64,000 nt of DNA, from NCBI RefSeq assembly GCF_052115445.1, contig NZ_JBFRGR010000019.1:62001-126000 (forward strand), written 5' to 3'. This DNA comes from Paenibacillus_E sp052115445. GTDB taxonomy: Bacteria; Bacillota; Bacilli; Paenibacillales; NBRC-103111. The notes under the pieces were generated by a model that did no database searches, was not told the DNA's origin, and saw only the letters and a list, made by a program, of their open reading frames with translations. The position numbers and the translations under genes are program-made. Shown in pieces: positions 16,665 to 26,477 of the stretch (its first letter is position 1; each line of letters opens with the position of its first letter).

Positions 16665-19600
16665 TTAAGAGGCTGTCATTGTCGCTTCCTCATCCTCTAA
16701 ACGGACGGAAACAAGCTTCGAAACGCCGCCTTCTTGCATGGTGACGCCATACAACACATCAGCTTCTTCCATCGTTCCTTTACGGTGTGTAACAACGATA
16801 AATTGCGTCATTTCCGAAAATTCTCTTAAATACTCGGCAAAACGAGATACGTTCGCCTCATCTAACGCGGCTTCTACCTCATCCAGTACGCAGAATGGCA
16901 CTGGTTTCACACGAATAATGGAGAACAAGAGCGCAATCGCAGTCAAGGCACGTTCGCCACCAGATAGCAATTGTAGGTTTTGCAGCTTTTTGCCTGGCGG
17001 CTGAGCCACAATCTCAATGCCCGTGTCGAGCATATTCTCTGGTTCCGACAGAATCAAATCTGCACGACCACCGCCGAAAAGCTTCGCAAATACGACCCCA
17101 AAATGGGAGCGAATCGCATCGAACGTCGTTTTAAAGCGTTTCGACATCTCTAGATCCATTTCACGAATGACCTGGTACAAGGTTGTTTTGGCTTCGATTA
17201 AATCATCCTTCTGCGAACTCAAGAATTCGAAGCGTTCAGATACACGCGCGTATTCTTCAATCGCACCGAGGTTCACATCACCTAGTGAAGCTATTTCTCG
17301 TTTCAACTCGCGTACTTTACTCTGTGTACCCTGAATATCCTCAGGTACGGGATAACGCATTTTCGCCAGCTCATAGCTAAGTTCATATTCTTCCGCAAGC
17401 TTTTTGAGCAAGTTCTCAAGCTCCACATCAAGACGCGTCACGCGAACCTCGGTTTGATGGAGATTTTCTTCCACTTGCTTCAGCTGGATACGCTGTGTAC
17501 GTGTCTCATTTTCGCCATGCTCAAGCTTCTGTAACCAGTCCATCCGCTCTGCACGCTTGAACTCGATACTTTCAGAACATTGCTGCTTCTTAAGCTTCAA
17601 ATCATTTAACAGCTCAATTTGCAGGACAGTTTCTTGTTCAAGTGTTGCCATATCGCTTTCTAACTGAATTAACAGGCCGCGATTGACTTCAATCTCACGC
17701 TCCACATCACTTAGATCCTGTTGTAAGCGCCTTTGTTGATCTTGAAGGGATTGCTTTTCTTGTGAAGTCGATGCCACTTTCACTTTCAAATCCGTCAATT
17801 GGCTTTGCAGCTCTTCTTTTTCTGATTCACTTGCTTTACGTGAGCTCTCGGCATCACGAATCGCTTGTTGAAGAGAAGCTTCCTCTTCTTGAAGTTGTGC
17901 GAGGGTCGCTTCGCTTTCGACTTTTTTACGGCCAAAATCAGTTCGTTCACCCATTAGCGCGGTTCTGTCTTGGCTATCCAAGGTCAGCTGCTCTTCAACT
18001 GTACGGCTTTCAGATTCCAGCGGATTCAATTCCGCGCGAATTTGCTGCTCCGTAATGCGCTGCTGCTCACCCAGTTGTCGAAGCTGTTCTACCTTCAGCA
18101 TTTCATCGGTAATTTCTCGCTTCAACGAGCTTGATTGACTGCGTAGACCACTAAGCTGCCCCTCAGATGTTGCGATCTCAGCATCCAATTCTTCGATTTG
18201 ACGTTGACGTCCTAACAAATTCGTCGATTTCTTCTGTAAGCTTCCGCCCGTCATGGAACCACCAGGATTCACAACATCTCCTTCGAGTGTCACCACACGG
18301 TAGCGATACTGCGCTTTGGCAGCGATATGATTCGCGTCTTCCAGACTCTCAGCTACGACGACATTCCCTAATAAACTGGAGAATATATTCGTATACGTCG
18401 AATCGAAAGAAACGAGGTCAACCGCAATCCCAACAAAGCCCTTGGAGGATTTCAACGTCTGACTCTCATGATCAGATATCGAGCGTCCGCGAATGACATT
18501 CATCGGCAAGAAAGTAGCTCGTCCCATTTGACGACGCTTCAAGAAGGCAATAGCTTCACGACCATCTGCTTCTGTCTCCACGATAATATTTTGCAGGGCA
18601 CCACCTAGTGCTGTTTCAATGGCAATTTCCACATTAGCAGGCACTTTGACAAGCTCAGCCACTGCACCGCGAATGCCGCGCAGATCTTTGCGCGTTTTCG
18701 CTTTAAGAACTTCCTTAACACCTTGTTGGAAGCCATCGTAGTCATTGGCCATTTCTTTCATGGTGTCGCGGCGGGAAATTAAGCTATCTATCTTTTGCTC
18801 CCATTTCCGCACCATTGTCTGGGCTTCATCCAGCAACCCTTGCTTACTCTTCAAGGCTTGGGTAAATTGGACATAGTCTTGCCTAGCTTTTTCTATGTCC
18901 CCTACTGTTTCTTGCAGTTTAGCTGATAGTTCCTGCTTGCGTCGTGTTATACTCACACGCTGGTCCGCCCACTTCTGACGTTCCTCATCAAGTCTCTCCA
19001 ATCGGCGCCCAATGCTTTCAATTTGCTGCTCGGCGTAGCGAATTTCATTACGAGATTGTGCCATACGGTTGAGCGTTTCCAACAATTCACCCTTCAACTG
19101 ATCTTCAGGCGATGAACTGATGCCTCCGCTTACACCTTGTAAGCGCTGCTCCTCCGCTGTAAGTTTGGCTTGGAAATCGAACAACTGCGCACCGATTTGG
19201 ATGATTTTATCACGTTGTTCGCTCAAGTCAGCTTCTTTATCTAATTTACGCTGCTCCTGCATTGCGATTGTGGTGCTGAGCTGCTGATGATTCGTCACAT
19301 AGTTCTTCTTCCGTTCTTTGAGAACCTCACCGTGACCCTCACATTTCTCAAACTCTTCGCTCAGACCTAGCAAACCCTCTTGCAGCTTTTCTAGTTCTTC
19401 TTCTAGTCTACGCGTTTCCCAACGATGCTTCTCCAAGTGCGCATCATGCTGGCTCACAATCGTTGAGAGCTCTGTTTGCTCTTTCGTTAGCTTTTCTAAC
19501 AGCTGTGTAGCGTCATTCCAAGCGACATAGATCTGATCGATCTGATGGACATACATCGAGATCTCACTGCTCTTGAGCGTTTCTTTCAATTCTTTAAAAC

Positions 19601-20240
19601 GAATCGCTTTCTCCGCCTGATCACGAAGTGGCTCAACTTGATCCTCGAGCTCTGAAACTAAATCATGAATCCGCAGCAAATTCTGCTCGGTATCGTTTAA
19701 TTTCTTCTCCGCTTCGCGCTTACGTGATTTATATTTAACAATCCCCGAAGCTTCTTCAAAGATGCCTCGACGATCTTCGGATTTCGTACTCAAAATTTCT
19801 TCAATTCGCCCTTGTCCAATAATCGAATACGCTTCTTTCCCGATACCAGTGTCCATGAACAACTCCGTGATATCCTTCAAGCGACAAGGTTGTTTATTGA
19901 TCAAATATTCGCTATCGCCATTGCGATGTACTCTACGCGTCACTGTCACTTCGTTAAAGTCGAGCGGAAGCGATTGCGAAGAATTATCCAGTGTGAGCGA
20001 GACTTCCCCATAATTCACTGCACGACGCGCATCACTGCCAGCGAAAATGACATCTTCCATTTTACCGCCACGCAACGATTTCGCACTCTGTTCTCCTAAC
20101 ACCCAACGGATCCCGTCTGAGATATTACTCTTCCCACTCCCGTTAGGACCTACAACCGCGGTTATGCCTCGTACAAATTCGAGTTCCGTCCGATCCGCGA
20201 ATGATTTAAATCCGGATAATTCGATCCGTTTCAAAAACAT
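16665..20240 (-). CDS. smc: Chromosome partition protein Smc
   Basis: The 1,191-residue condensin ATPase. Walker A GPNGSGKSN is at residues 31-39, with long coiled coils before and after a hinge (about 510-660, with GGALQNIIVETEADG). The C-terminal head carries the signature LLSGGERAL and Walker B FCVLDEVEAALD. GAGGTGAG precedes the ATG. A TACAAT at 20260-20265 on the minus strand may be its -10 box. It lies after rnc and before ftsY, as in Bacillus. Confidence 0.99.
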   Translation of the reverse strand: MFLKRIELSGFKSFADRTELEFVRGITAVVGPNGSGKSNISDGIRWVLGEQSAKSLRGGKMEDVIFAGSDARRAVNYGEVSLTLDNSSQSLPLDFNEVTVTRRVHRNGDSEYLINKQPCRLKDITELFMDTGIGKEAYSIIGQGRIEEILSTKSEDRRGIFEEASGIVKYKSRKREAEKKLNDTEQNLLRIHDLVSELEDQVEPLRDQAEKAIRFKELKETLKSSEISMYVHQIDQIYVAWNDATQLLEKLTKEQTELSTIVSQHDAHLEKHRWETRRLEEELEKLQEGLLGLSEEFEKCEGHGEVLKERKKNYVTNHQQLSTTIAMQEQRKLDKEADLSEQRDKIIQIGAQLFDFQAKLTAEEQRLQGVSGGISSSPEDQLKGELLETLNRMAQSRNEIRYAEQQIESIGRRLERLDEERQKWADQRVSITRRKQELSAKLQETVGDIEKARQDYVQFTQALKSKQGLLDEAQTMVRKWEQKIDSLISRRDTMKEMANDYDGFQQGVKEVLKAKTRKDLRGIRGAVAELVKVPANVEIAIETALGGALQNIIVETEADGREAIAFLKRRQMGRATFLPMNVIRGRSISDHESQTLKSSKGFVGIAVDLVSFDSTYTNIFSSLLGNVVVAESLEDANHIAAKAQYRYRVVTLEGDVVNPGGSMTGGSLQKKSTNLLGRQRQIEELDAEIATSEGQLSGLRSQSSSLKREITDEMLKVEQLRQLGEQQRITEQQIRAELNPLESESRTVEEQLTLDSQDRTALMGERTDFGRKKVESEATLAQLQEEEASLQQAIRDAESSRKASESEKEELQSQLTDLKVKVASTSQEKQSLQDQQRRLQQDLSDVEREIEVNRGLLIQLESDMATLEQETVLQIELLNDLKLKKQQCSESIEFKRAERMDWLQKLEHGENETRTQRIQLKQVEENLHQTEVRVTRLDVELENLLKKLAEEYELSYELAKMRYPVPEDIQGTQSKVRELKREIASLGDVNLGAIEEYARVSERFEFLSSQKDDLIEAKTTLYQVIREMDLEMSKRFKTTFDAIRSHFGVVFAKLFGGGRADLILSEPENMLDTGIEIVAQPPGKKLQNLQLLSGGERALTAIALLFSIIRVKPVPFCVLDEVEAALDEANVSRFAEYLREFSEMTQFIVVTHRKGTMEEADVLYGVTMQEGGVSKLVSVRLEDEEATMTAS

Positions 20241-20287
20241 GGTCTCACCTCAAAAAGTATTGTAACATATCACCTATCAAAATAAGA

Positions 20288-20318
20288 GAAAAAAACAAAA
20301 AAGGCAGCAGCTGCCGCC
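20288..20318 (-). terminator. Intrinsic terminator after rnc
   Basis: GGCGGCA pairs with TGCTGCC in a tight GC hairpin, followed by TTTTTTG and more T. It separates the fab-rnc unit from smc. Confidence 0.85.
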
Positions 20319-20334
20319 TCTTCTGGTTATTCCA

Positions 20335-21051
20335 CTATCGTAGTACAGTCACGTTTAATTTGGACAGTGCACCAGCAGCAGCCTGCTGTTCCGCCTCTTT
20401 CTTAGAACGACCTGCACCAGTTCCCAGAAGCTCGCTATCCATGTGCACTTCTGCAACGAACTCTCGCTCATGTGCTGGCCCACGTTCATTCACAATTCGG
20501 TATTCCAAGGAACCCATATTATGATGTTGGGTATGCTCTTGTAATTGTGTCTTGTAATCAATCACAAGCAGCTTGCCCTCACTGGAGATTTTGGCGAATA
20601 CATGCTTCTGTAGAAACGCTTTTACCGTATCCAATCCTTGATCTAGATATAAAGCGCCAACAAAGGATTCAAACACATCTGCCAACAATGCTGGCCGAGA
20701 GCGTCCTCCCGTCAACTCTTCTCCTTTGCCTAATAAGACGAAAGATCCAAAATCCAAATCTTCGGCAAATGTCACGAGCGACGGCTCGCAGACAATGGAT
20801 GCCCTCAGCTTCGTTAATTCACCTTCTGAACGCCCAGGATAAGATTCATATAAAAATTCCGAAACTGTTAATTCGAGTACGGCATCTCCAAGAAACTCCA
20901 GCCGTTCGTTGTCTTTATGTCCAGCAATGCGATGTTCATTCACATAGGAAGAATGTGTGAAAGCTTGTTTCAACAGCTCCATTTTGCGAAAAGAAACACC
21001 TAACTGCTTCTGTAAATCTTTAATTTCACGGTTCACGTCGTACTTCACCAC
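20335..21051 (-). CDS. rnc: Ribonuclease III
   Basis: Double-strand-specific RNase for rRNA and mRNA processing. The 238-residue protein has the signature NERLEFLGDAVLEL near residue 47, the acidic pair in LADVFESFVGALYLD, and a C-terminal dsRNA-binding domain ending with SKKEAEQQAAAGAL. The GTG start at 21051 has only a weak site. It follows fabF directly, an order shared by many Firmicutes. Confidence 0.97.
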   Translation of the reverse strand: MVKYDVNREIKDLQKQLGVSFRKMELLKQAFTHSSYVNEHRIAGHKDNERLEFLGDAVLELTVSEFLYESYPGRSEGELTKLRASIVCEPSLVTFAEDLDFGSFVLLGKGEELTGGRSRPALLADVFESFVGALYLDQGLDTVKAFLQKHVFAKISSEGKLLVIDYKTQLQEHTQHHNMGSLEYRIVNERGPAHEREFVAEVHMDSELLGTGAGRSKKEAEQQAAAGALSKLNVTVLR

Positions 21052-21096
21052 CCGGAGAGAATGATATTCCGTTATCTTTCGTCACTGGCATGGTAA

Positions 21097-22332
21097 TTAT
21101 GCTTGAAATTTTTTCATGATGATCGTGGCATTATGACCGCCGAAACCGAAGGAGTTCGACATCGCAATATCTACGTTCGCTTCACGTGCTTTGTTCGGTA
21201 CATAATCCAAATCACACTCTGGATCTTGATTATCCAAGTTAATTGTAGGCGCGATAAGCTTATTTGCGATTGTTAATCCACAAATGACAGCTTCCACACC
21301 GCCCGCAGCGCCAAGTAAATGACCTGTCATGGATTTCGTCGAGCTAACAGCAACCTTATAAGCATGATCACCTAGCGCTTTCTTGATGGCAATCGTTTCT
21401 GATTTATCACCAACAGGCGTTGATGTGCCGTGTGCATTAATGTAAGAAATCGCATCAGGCGTAATCCCTGCATCCTTGATCGCTTTCACCATACAACGCG
21501 CAGCGCCATCTGGGTCTGGATCTGTCATATGATAAGCGTCACCGCTCATGCCGTAGCCGATAACTTCTGCATAGATACGCGCGCCACGCTTCTGAGCATG
21601 CTCTAATGACTCCAGAATGAGTACACCAGCGCCTTCACCCATAACAAAGCCATCTCGACCTGTATCGAAAGGACGACTTGCCAAATGCGGTTCTTCATTG
21701 CGCGTTGACATCGCACGCAGTGCACAGAAACCTGCTACACCAATCGGCGTAATAGTTGCTTCAGCACCACCGCAAATCATCACGTCTGCATCGCCACGTT
21801 GAATCATTTTGAAAGAATCACCAATGGAGTGCGTGCCTGTTGCACAAGCCGTTACAGCTGTGGAGTTCGGCCCTTTCGCTCCCGTGACCATCGATACATG
21901 ACCAGATGCCATATTCGCAATCATCATCGGGATAAAGAAAGGAGACACACGTTTAGGACCCTTTTCTAACAAAATGCGATGCTGCTCTTCCCATGTATTC
22001 AAACCGCCAATGCCTGATCCAACTGAAACGCCTACGCGCTCCGGATCCGTATCTTCCTTCACATTCAAATTCGCATCCTTGAGTGCATTTAAAGCGCCTG
22101 CAACTGCGAATTGAACGAAACGGTCCATCCGGCGAGATTCCTTGCGATCCACATAGTTCTCAATATTGAAGTCTTTAATTTCAGCCGCTATCTGTGTTGG
22201 GTATTCGCTTACATCAAAATTCTCAATCAAACCTACTCCAGATTTACCTGAAGAGAGGTTTCCCCAGAATGTTTCTAAATCTTGACCAAGGGCAGTAACT
22301 ACGCCCATACCTGTAATTACAACTCTGTTCAT
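21097..22332 (-). CDS. fabF: Beta-ketoacyl-ACP synthase II
   Basis: Elongating condensing enzyme of type II fatty-acid synthesis. The 411-residue protein has the active-site Cys in TACATGTHSIG near residue 163 and the two His residues in NAHGTSTPVGD and STKSMTGHLLGAAG. The ATG at 22332 has AGAAGGTGGT. The GTG at 22341 overlaps that site. It follows acpP after a hairpin. Confidence 0.98.
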   Translation of the reverse strand: MNRVVITGMGVVTALGQDLETFWGNLSSGKSGVGLIENFDVSEYPTQIAAEIKDFNIENYVDRKESRRMDRFVQFAVAGALNALKDANLNVKEDTDPERVGVSVGSGIGGLNTWEEQHRILLEKGPKRVSPFFIPMMIANMASGHVSMVTGAKGPNSTAVTACATGTHSIGDSFKMIQRGDADVMICGGAEATITPIGVAGFCALRAMSTRNEEPHLASRPFDTGRDGFVMGEGAGVLILESLEHAQKRGARIYAEVIGYGMSGDAYHMTDPDPDGAARCMVKAIKDAGITPDAISYINAHGTSTPVGDKSETIAIKKALGDHAYKVAVSSTKSMTGHLLGAAGGVEAVICGLTIANKLIAPTINLDNQDPECDLDYVPNKAREANVDIAMSNSFGFGGHNATIIMKKFQA

Positions 22333-22386
22333 TTGTACCACCTTCTATGTAGTCATTCATATTTTTTGTTAGTGAGAATGGAGAGA

Positions 22387-22413
22387 AGTCCCGTCTTTAT
22401 TAGAAACGGGACT
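22387..22413 (-). other. Hairpin between acpP and fabF without a T-run
   Basis: AGTCCCGT pairs perfectly with ACGGGACT around an 11-base loop. It is followed by TCTCTCC, not T-rich sequence. It may act as a processing or stabilising element that lets acpP be expressed above fabF. Confidence 0.5.
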
Positions 22414-22423
22414 CTGTAGACTA

Positions 22424-22657
22424 TTACGTATGAGATTTTATGTAATTCGTAACTTCTCCTACTGTCGTAATCTTCTCAGCATCTTCATCTGAAATTTCTA
22501 AATCGAACTCATCTTCTAATTCCATTACTAATTCAACTACATCGAGAGAATCAGCACCTAGGTCTTCTTTGAAAGATGCTTCGAGGGTGACTTCAGCTTC
22601 ATCAACCCCTAGACGATCGACTACAATTCGTTTAACACGATCCAATACGTCGGACAT
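22424..22657 (-). CDS. acpP: Acyl carrier protein
   Basis: The 77-residue acidic carrier of growing acyl chains. The phosphopantetheine Ser sits in the GADSLDVVEL motif near residue 36. The ATG at 22657 has GGAGGTGAACC. The frame's earlier GTG lies inside that site. A promoter at 22680-22709 gives this highly expressed gene its own transcript within the fab cluster. Confidence 0.98.
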   Translation of the reverse strand: MSDVLDRVKRIVVDRLGVDEAEVTLEASFKEDLGADSLDVVELVMELEDEFDLEISDEDAEKITTVGEVTNYIKSHT

Positions 22658-22679
22658 CCGGTTCACCTCCTCATTTGGT

Positions 22680-22709
22680 ATTATACGAGAATCTTTGACA
22701 GATTGCCAG
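22680..22709 (-). promoter_or_regulatory. Sigma-A promoter of acpP
   Basis: CTGGCA, 18 bases, then a perfect TATAAT on the minus strand. An inverted repeat GAGAATC...GATTCTC (22686-22692 and 22724-22730) brackets the -35 and spacer and could form a hairpin or operator. No FapR-like box is visible here. Confidence 0.65.
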
Positions 22710-22742
22710 TAGACAATTTTGAGATTCTCATTTTACAGAAAC

Positions 22743-23483
22743 TTACATGTACATTCCGCCATCTACATGGAGCGTTTGCCCTGTCATGTATGAGGCATCG
22801 TCAGAAGCTAAGAAGCGAACTACCTTCGCAATTTCCTCTGGCTGCCCAAGGCGTTCCAGCGGGATTTGCTTCAGCATTTGTTCACGCATCTCAGCAGACA
22901 ATTTGTCTGTCATATCGGTTTCAATAAAGCCTGGGGCAACGGCGTTCACGGTAATGCCACGCGAGGATAGCTCTCTCGCTGTAGCTTTCGTTAGTCCGAT
23001 TACACCTGCTTTTGCTGCTACATAGTTGGCTTGACCGGGGTTACCGAGCACACCAACTACAGAAGATATATTGATAATTCGACCGAAGCGCTGCTTCATC
23101 ATTGGACGTGTAACGGCTTTGACACAGTTGAACACGCCTTTGAGATTGGTAGCGATCACTTGATCGAATTCTTCTTCTTTCATTCGCATGATTAAATTGT
23201 CTCTTGTTATGCCCGCATTATTCACGAGAATATCAATTTTACCAAAAACTTCTAACGTTTGCTTCACAAGATCGTCAGATTCTTGATAGCTGCTCACGTC
23301 TGCGCGCAATTTAATTGCTTTGCGGCCCATCGCTTCAATCGCAGCTACAACCTCACCAGCAGCGGCTTCACTACCTGCGTAGTTGACCACTACATCGGCT
23401 CCATGCTCGGCCAAATGCAAAGCAATTGCCCGCCCAATGCCACGTGAAGCTCCTGTGACTAGCGCCACTTTACCCGTTAACAT
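22743..23483 (-). CDS. fabG: 3-oxoacyl-ACP reductase
   Basis: NADPH-dependent short-chain dehydrogenase of fatty-acid elongation. The 246-residue protein has the cofactor loop TGASRGIGRAIA near residue 9, NNAG near 87, the catalytic Ser in INISSVVG, and YVAAKAG (Tyr, Lys) near 151. It overlaps fabD by 14 bases with GGAGGTGC inside fabD, so the two are translationally coupled. Confidence 0.98.
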   Translation of the reverse strand: MLTGKVALVTGASRGIGRAIALHLAEHGADVVVNYAGSEAAAGEVVAAIEAMGRKAIKLRADVSSYQESDDLVKQTLEVFGKIDILVNNAGITRDNLIMRMKEEEFDQVIATNLKGVFNCVKAVTRPMMKQRFGRIINISSVVGVLGNPGQANYVAAKAGVIGLTKATARELSSRGITVNAVAPGFIETDMTDKLSAEMREQMLKQIPLERLGQPEEIAKVVRFLASDDASYMTGQTLHVDGGMYM

Positions 23484-24420
23484 GATTGAGCACCTCCTGC
23501 TTGTACTTGTCCAGCGCTTCCAGACTGCCGATCGACACGGTTTTCACCGTTTTGTCGACTTTCTTGATTAAGCCGGCAAGTACCGTTCCCGAGCCAAGCT
23601 CGATGAACGTATCTACGCCTTCGCTGATCAAGTACGAGATCGTGTCTTCCCAAAGTACAGGGGAATACACCTGCTCTACCAGCAAGCCGCGTATATCGCT
23701 CGGCTGGGTCACAGGACGAGCCGTTACGTTGGCGACAACGGGCACGGCTGCATCCTTCATCTCGATGGACGCGAGCACCTCTGCGAGGCGCTCCGAGGCC
23801 GGCTTCATGAGGGACGAGTGAAACGGCCCGCTCACTTCAAGCGGGATGGCACGCTTCGCGCCAGCTTCCTTGCAGCGCTCAAAAACCGCTGCAACGCCTT
23901 CCTTACTGCCCGAGACGACAATCTGTCCCGGGCAGTTCACATTGGCGAGCTCCACGACGGAGCCGCCGCTGGTGATTGCCGTGCAAAGCTCCGTCAGCGC
24001 TCCGCGCTCGGCTCCCAGCACGGCTGCCATGGCACCCAGGCCGCCAGGGACGGCCTGCTCCATGAACTCGCCACGGGCCCGCACCGTGCGGACCGCGTCT
24101 TCGAACGCGAGCACGCCGGCTGCGACGAGCGCGCTGTACTCACCCAGACTATGTCCTGCGACATAGTCCGGGGTGATGCCAGCAGCCTTGAACGCTTCCA
24201 GACAAGCGATGCTTGTCGTTAGCAGCGCGGGCTGCGTGTGGTATGTGATCTTCAGTTGGTCCTCTGGACCTTGGAAGATCAAATCAGACAAAGAAAAACC
24301 TAGCGCTTCATTCGCGCGGTCGAAATAGTCCTTGGCAGCTGGCAACGCGCCATATAGGTCAGCTCCCATACCAACGGATTGAGAGCCTTGGCCCGGAAAT
24401 ACAAATGCTATTTTACCCAT
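23470..24420 (-). CDS. fabD: Malonyl-CoA-ACP transacylase
   Basis: Loads malonate onto ACP. The 316-residue alpha/beta hydrolase-like protein has VFPGQGSQSVGMG at the start, the nucleophile elbow GHSLGEYSALVA near residue 90 and the catalytic His in VSGPFHSSLM near 200. Its ribosome site is weak (GGGGATCC, far from ATG). It lies between fabH and fabG. Confidence 0.97.
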   Translation of the reverse strand: MGKIAFVFPGQGSQSVGMGADLYGALPAAKDYFDRANEALGFSLSDLIFQGPEDQLKITYHTQPALLTTSIACLEAFKAAGITPDYVAGHSLGEYSALVAAGVLAFEDAVRTVRARGEFMEQAVPGGLGAMAAVLGAERGALTELCTAITSGGSVVELANVNCPGQIVVSGSKEGVAAVFERCKEAGAKRAIPLEVSGPFHSSLMKPASERLAEVLASIEMKDAAVPVVANVTARPVTQPSDIRGLLVEQVYSPVLWEDTISYLISEGVDTFIELGSGTVLAGLIKKVDKTVKTVSIGSLEALDKYKQEVLNHVNG

Positions 24421-24489
24421 ACGAGAAAAGGATCCCCTTCCACGATATAATCAGTCATTTTTACATCATAAATAAGTTCATCAAACTAA

Positions 24490-25476
24490 TTACCAAACTA
24501 GTGCTGTCGCACCCCAAGTGAGTCCGCCGCCAAATCCAACTAAGATAAGTCGATCACCTTCGTTTAATCTGCCTTGTTCGGAAGCTTCTGCTAAGGCAAC
24601 TGGAATGGAAGCAGCTGACATATTACCATACTTGTCCAAATTAATCATACATTTGTCTTCCGATAATTCCAAGCGATTCAGTGAGGATTGAATAATTCTC
24701 ATATTGGCTTGGTGAGGTACAAGCAGATCAATATCGGTTTTCTCCCAACCCGCTTTACGAAGAGCTTCATCCGCAGCATTCCCCATAATGCGAACAGCAA
24801 ACTTAAATACTTCAGCGCCCGCCATATAAATATAGTGCAAACGTTGGTCAAGAGAGTTCTGCGAAGCAGGATTACGAGAACCGCCGCCTTCAATTTTCAG
24901 AAGAGGACCTCCGGTACCGTCAGCGCCTAATTCAAAGGATTTGAAGCCTCTTTCTTCCGGCACTTCGCCAATCACAACTGCGCCCGCTCCATCTCCAAAT
25001 AAAATGCAGGTATTGCGGTCCGTGTAATCGGTAATTTTGGACAAACAATCTGCGCCAATGACAAGCGCATATTTATATGTACCTGTAGCGATGAAATTAG
25101 TAGCGTTCGCTAGTCCATAGACGAAACCTGAACAAGCTGCTGACAAGTCGAACGCCGCTGCTTTCTTCGCTCCCAGTTTCTCTTGAAGAATACATGCTGT
25201 TGAAGGGAATGACATATCCGGTGTAATCGTTGCTACAATGATCAAATCGAGTTGATCTGCTGTAATCCCTGCATTCGACAACGCTACTTTGGAAGCTTCG
25301 AAACAGAGATCAGACGTAGCTTGTCCTTCTGCTGCGATTCTTCTTTCACGGATGCCTGTTCGGGATACGATCCACTCATCATTCGTTTCCACCATGGTCT
25401 CTAGTTCTTGATTCGTTAAAATGCGTTCTGGTACATATTTACCCGTTCCGAGTACCCCAACCGGTATTAAGTTCAT
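24490..25476 (-). CDS. fabH: Beta-ketoacyl-ACP synthase III
   Basis: Initiating condensing enzyme that joins acyl-CoA primer to malonyl-ACP and helps set branched-chain composition. The 328-residue protein has the active Cys in DLSAACSGFVYGL near residue 113, His in VPHQANMRII and Asn in YGNMSAAS. The start overlaps the plsX stop (ATGA), so the genes are coupled. Confidence 0.98.
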   Translation of the reverse strand: MNLIPVGVLGTGKYVPERILTNQELETMVETNDEWIVSRTGIRERRIAAEGQATSDLCFEASKVALSNAGITADQLDLIIVATITPDMSFPSTACILQEKLGAKKAAAFDLSAACSGFVYGLANATNFIATGTYKYALVIGADCLSKITDYTDRNTCILFGDGAGAVVIGEVPEERGFKSFELGADGTGGPLLKIEGGGSRNPASQNSLDQRLHYIYMAGAEVFKFAVRIMGNAADEALRKAGWEKTDIDLLVPHQANMRIIQSSLNRLELSEDKCMINLDKYGNMSAASIPVALAEASEQGRLNEGDRLILVGFGGGLTWGATALVW

Positions 25477-26477
25477 GTTGTTATATCTCGCTTCCCGCGG
25501 CTAATTTCGGCAGATATGGTGCCAACCAAATCATTCTGTAACGCGATTCTTGCTTGACGTACGGCATTCTTAATGGCATTTGCATCGGATGAACCATGAC
25601 TTTTGAGGACTAGTCCATCAATACCTAGAAAAGGTGCAGCTCCATGTTCATTATAATCCAACTTCTTGCGGAATTGCGTCAACCCAGGCTTCAACACGGC
25701 TGCTGCAAGCTTGGTGAATATGGATTTCGTAAATTCCTGCTTTAAAGCTGAGAAAATGGTGGACGCAGCGCCCTCCAATGTTTTCAACATAATATTTCCA
25801 GCAAAGCCATCGCAAACAATAACGTCACATTGCGCGCGCAGCACCTGCGAGGACTCTACATTACCCACAAAATGAATCGGAGCTTGTTCCAATAAAGGAT
25901 ATGCTGTTTTGGTTAATTCATTCCCTTTGGTCGATTCCGTCCCTACATTCAACAATCCTACGCGTGGTTTGTCAACACCATGTACTTTGGAACGATAAAT
26001 GCTGCCCATAATCGCATATTGGATCAATTGCTCTGGGGTTGCATCCATATTCGCTCCCAAATCCAAAGCAAGCACGCCATGTCCATCCATCGTCGGGATC
26101 ATTGGCGCTAATGCTGGACGTTCAATACCAGGAATTCTTCCTACAACAAGCAATCCAGTCGTCATTAATGCGCCAGTATTGCCTGCAGAAATCATAGCTT
26201 CTGCTTCTTTCTCTCGAACTAGTCTTCCTGCCACAACCATGGAAGCGTCTTTCTTCCGACGAACCGCTTTAACCGGCTCATCCTCGGCTTCAATGACTTC
26301 TTCCGCGTGACGAATCGTTAGGTTATCCGGCCTCTCTGTGAGGTGAGCTTCTATTGCTGCGCTGTTGCCGACTAGAATGATATGTACATCCTTCCACTCT
26401 TTCGCCGCTGCGAGAGCACCCTCAACTACGATCTTAGGCGCATGATCTCCGCCCATTGCATCAATCGCGATCCGCAT
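25473..26477 (-). CDS. plsX: Phosphate acyltransferase PlsX
   Basis: Makes acyl-phosphate from acyl-ACP for phosphatidic acid synthesis. The 334-residue protein opens MRIAIDAMGGDHAP and has the AMISAGNTGALM and GVDKPRVGLLNVGTE segments typical of the family. It overlaps fapR by 17 bases and is coupled to fabH, so lipid synthesis and its regulator share one operon. Confidence 0.98.
   Translation of the reverse strand: MRIAIDAMGGDHAPKIVVEGALAAAKEWKDVHIILVGNSAAIEAHLTERPDNLTIRHAEEVIEAEDEPVKAVRRKKDASMVVAGRLVREKEAEAMISAGNTGALMTTGLLVVGRIPGIERPALAPMIPTMDGHGVLALDLGANMDATPEQLIQYAIMGSIYRSKVHGVDKPRVGLLNVGTESTKGNELTKTAYPLLEQAPIHFVGNVESSQVLRAQCDVIVCDGFAGNIMLKTLEGAASTIFSALKQEFTKSIFTKLAAAVLKPGLTQFRKKLDYNEHGAAPFLGIDGLVLKSHGSSDANAIKNAVRQARIALQNDLVGTISAEISRGKRDITT

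Noticed and set aside
22686..22730. Terminator between fabG and acpP
   Set aside because: The GAGAATC/GATTCTC stem has a 31-base loop and no T-run. It overlaps the acpP promoter, so an operator or chance repeat is more likely.
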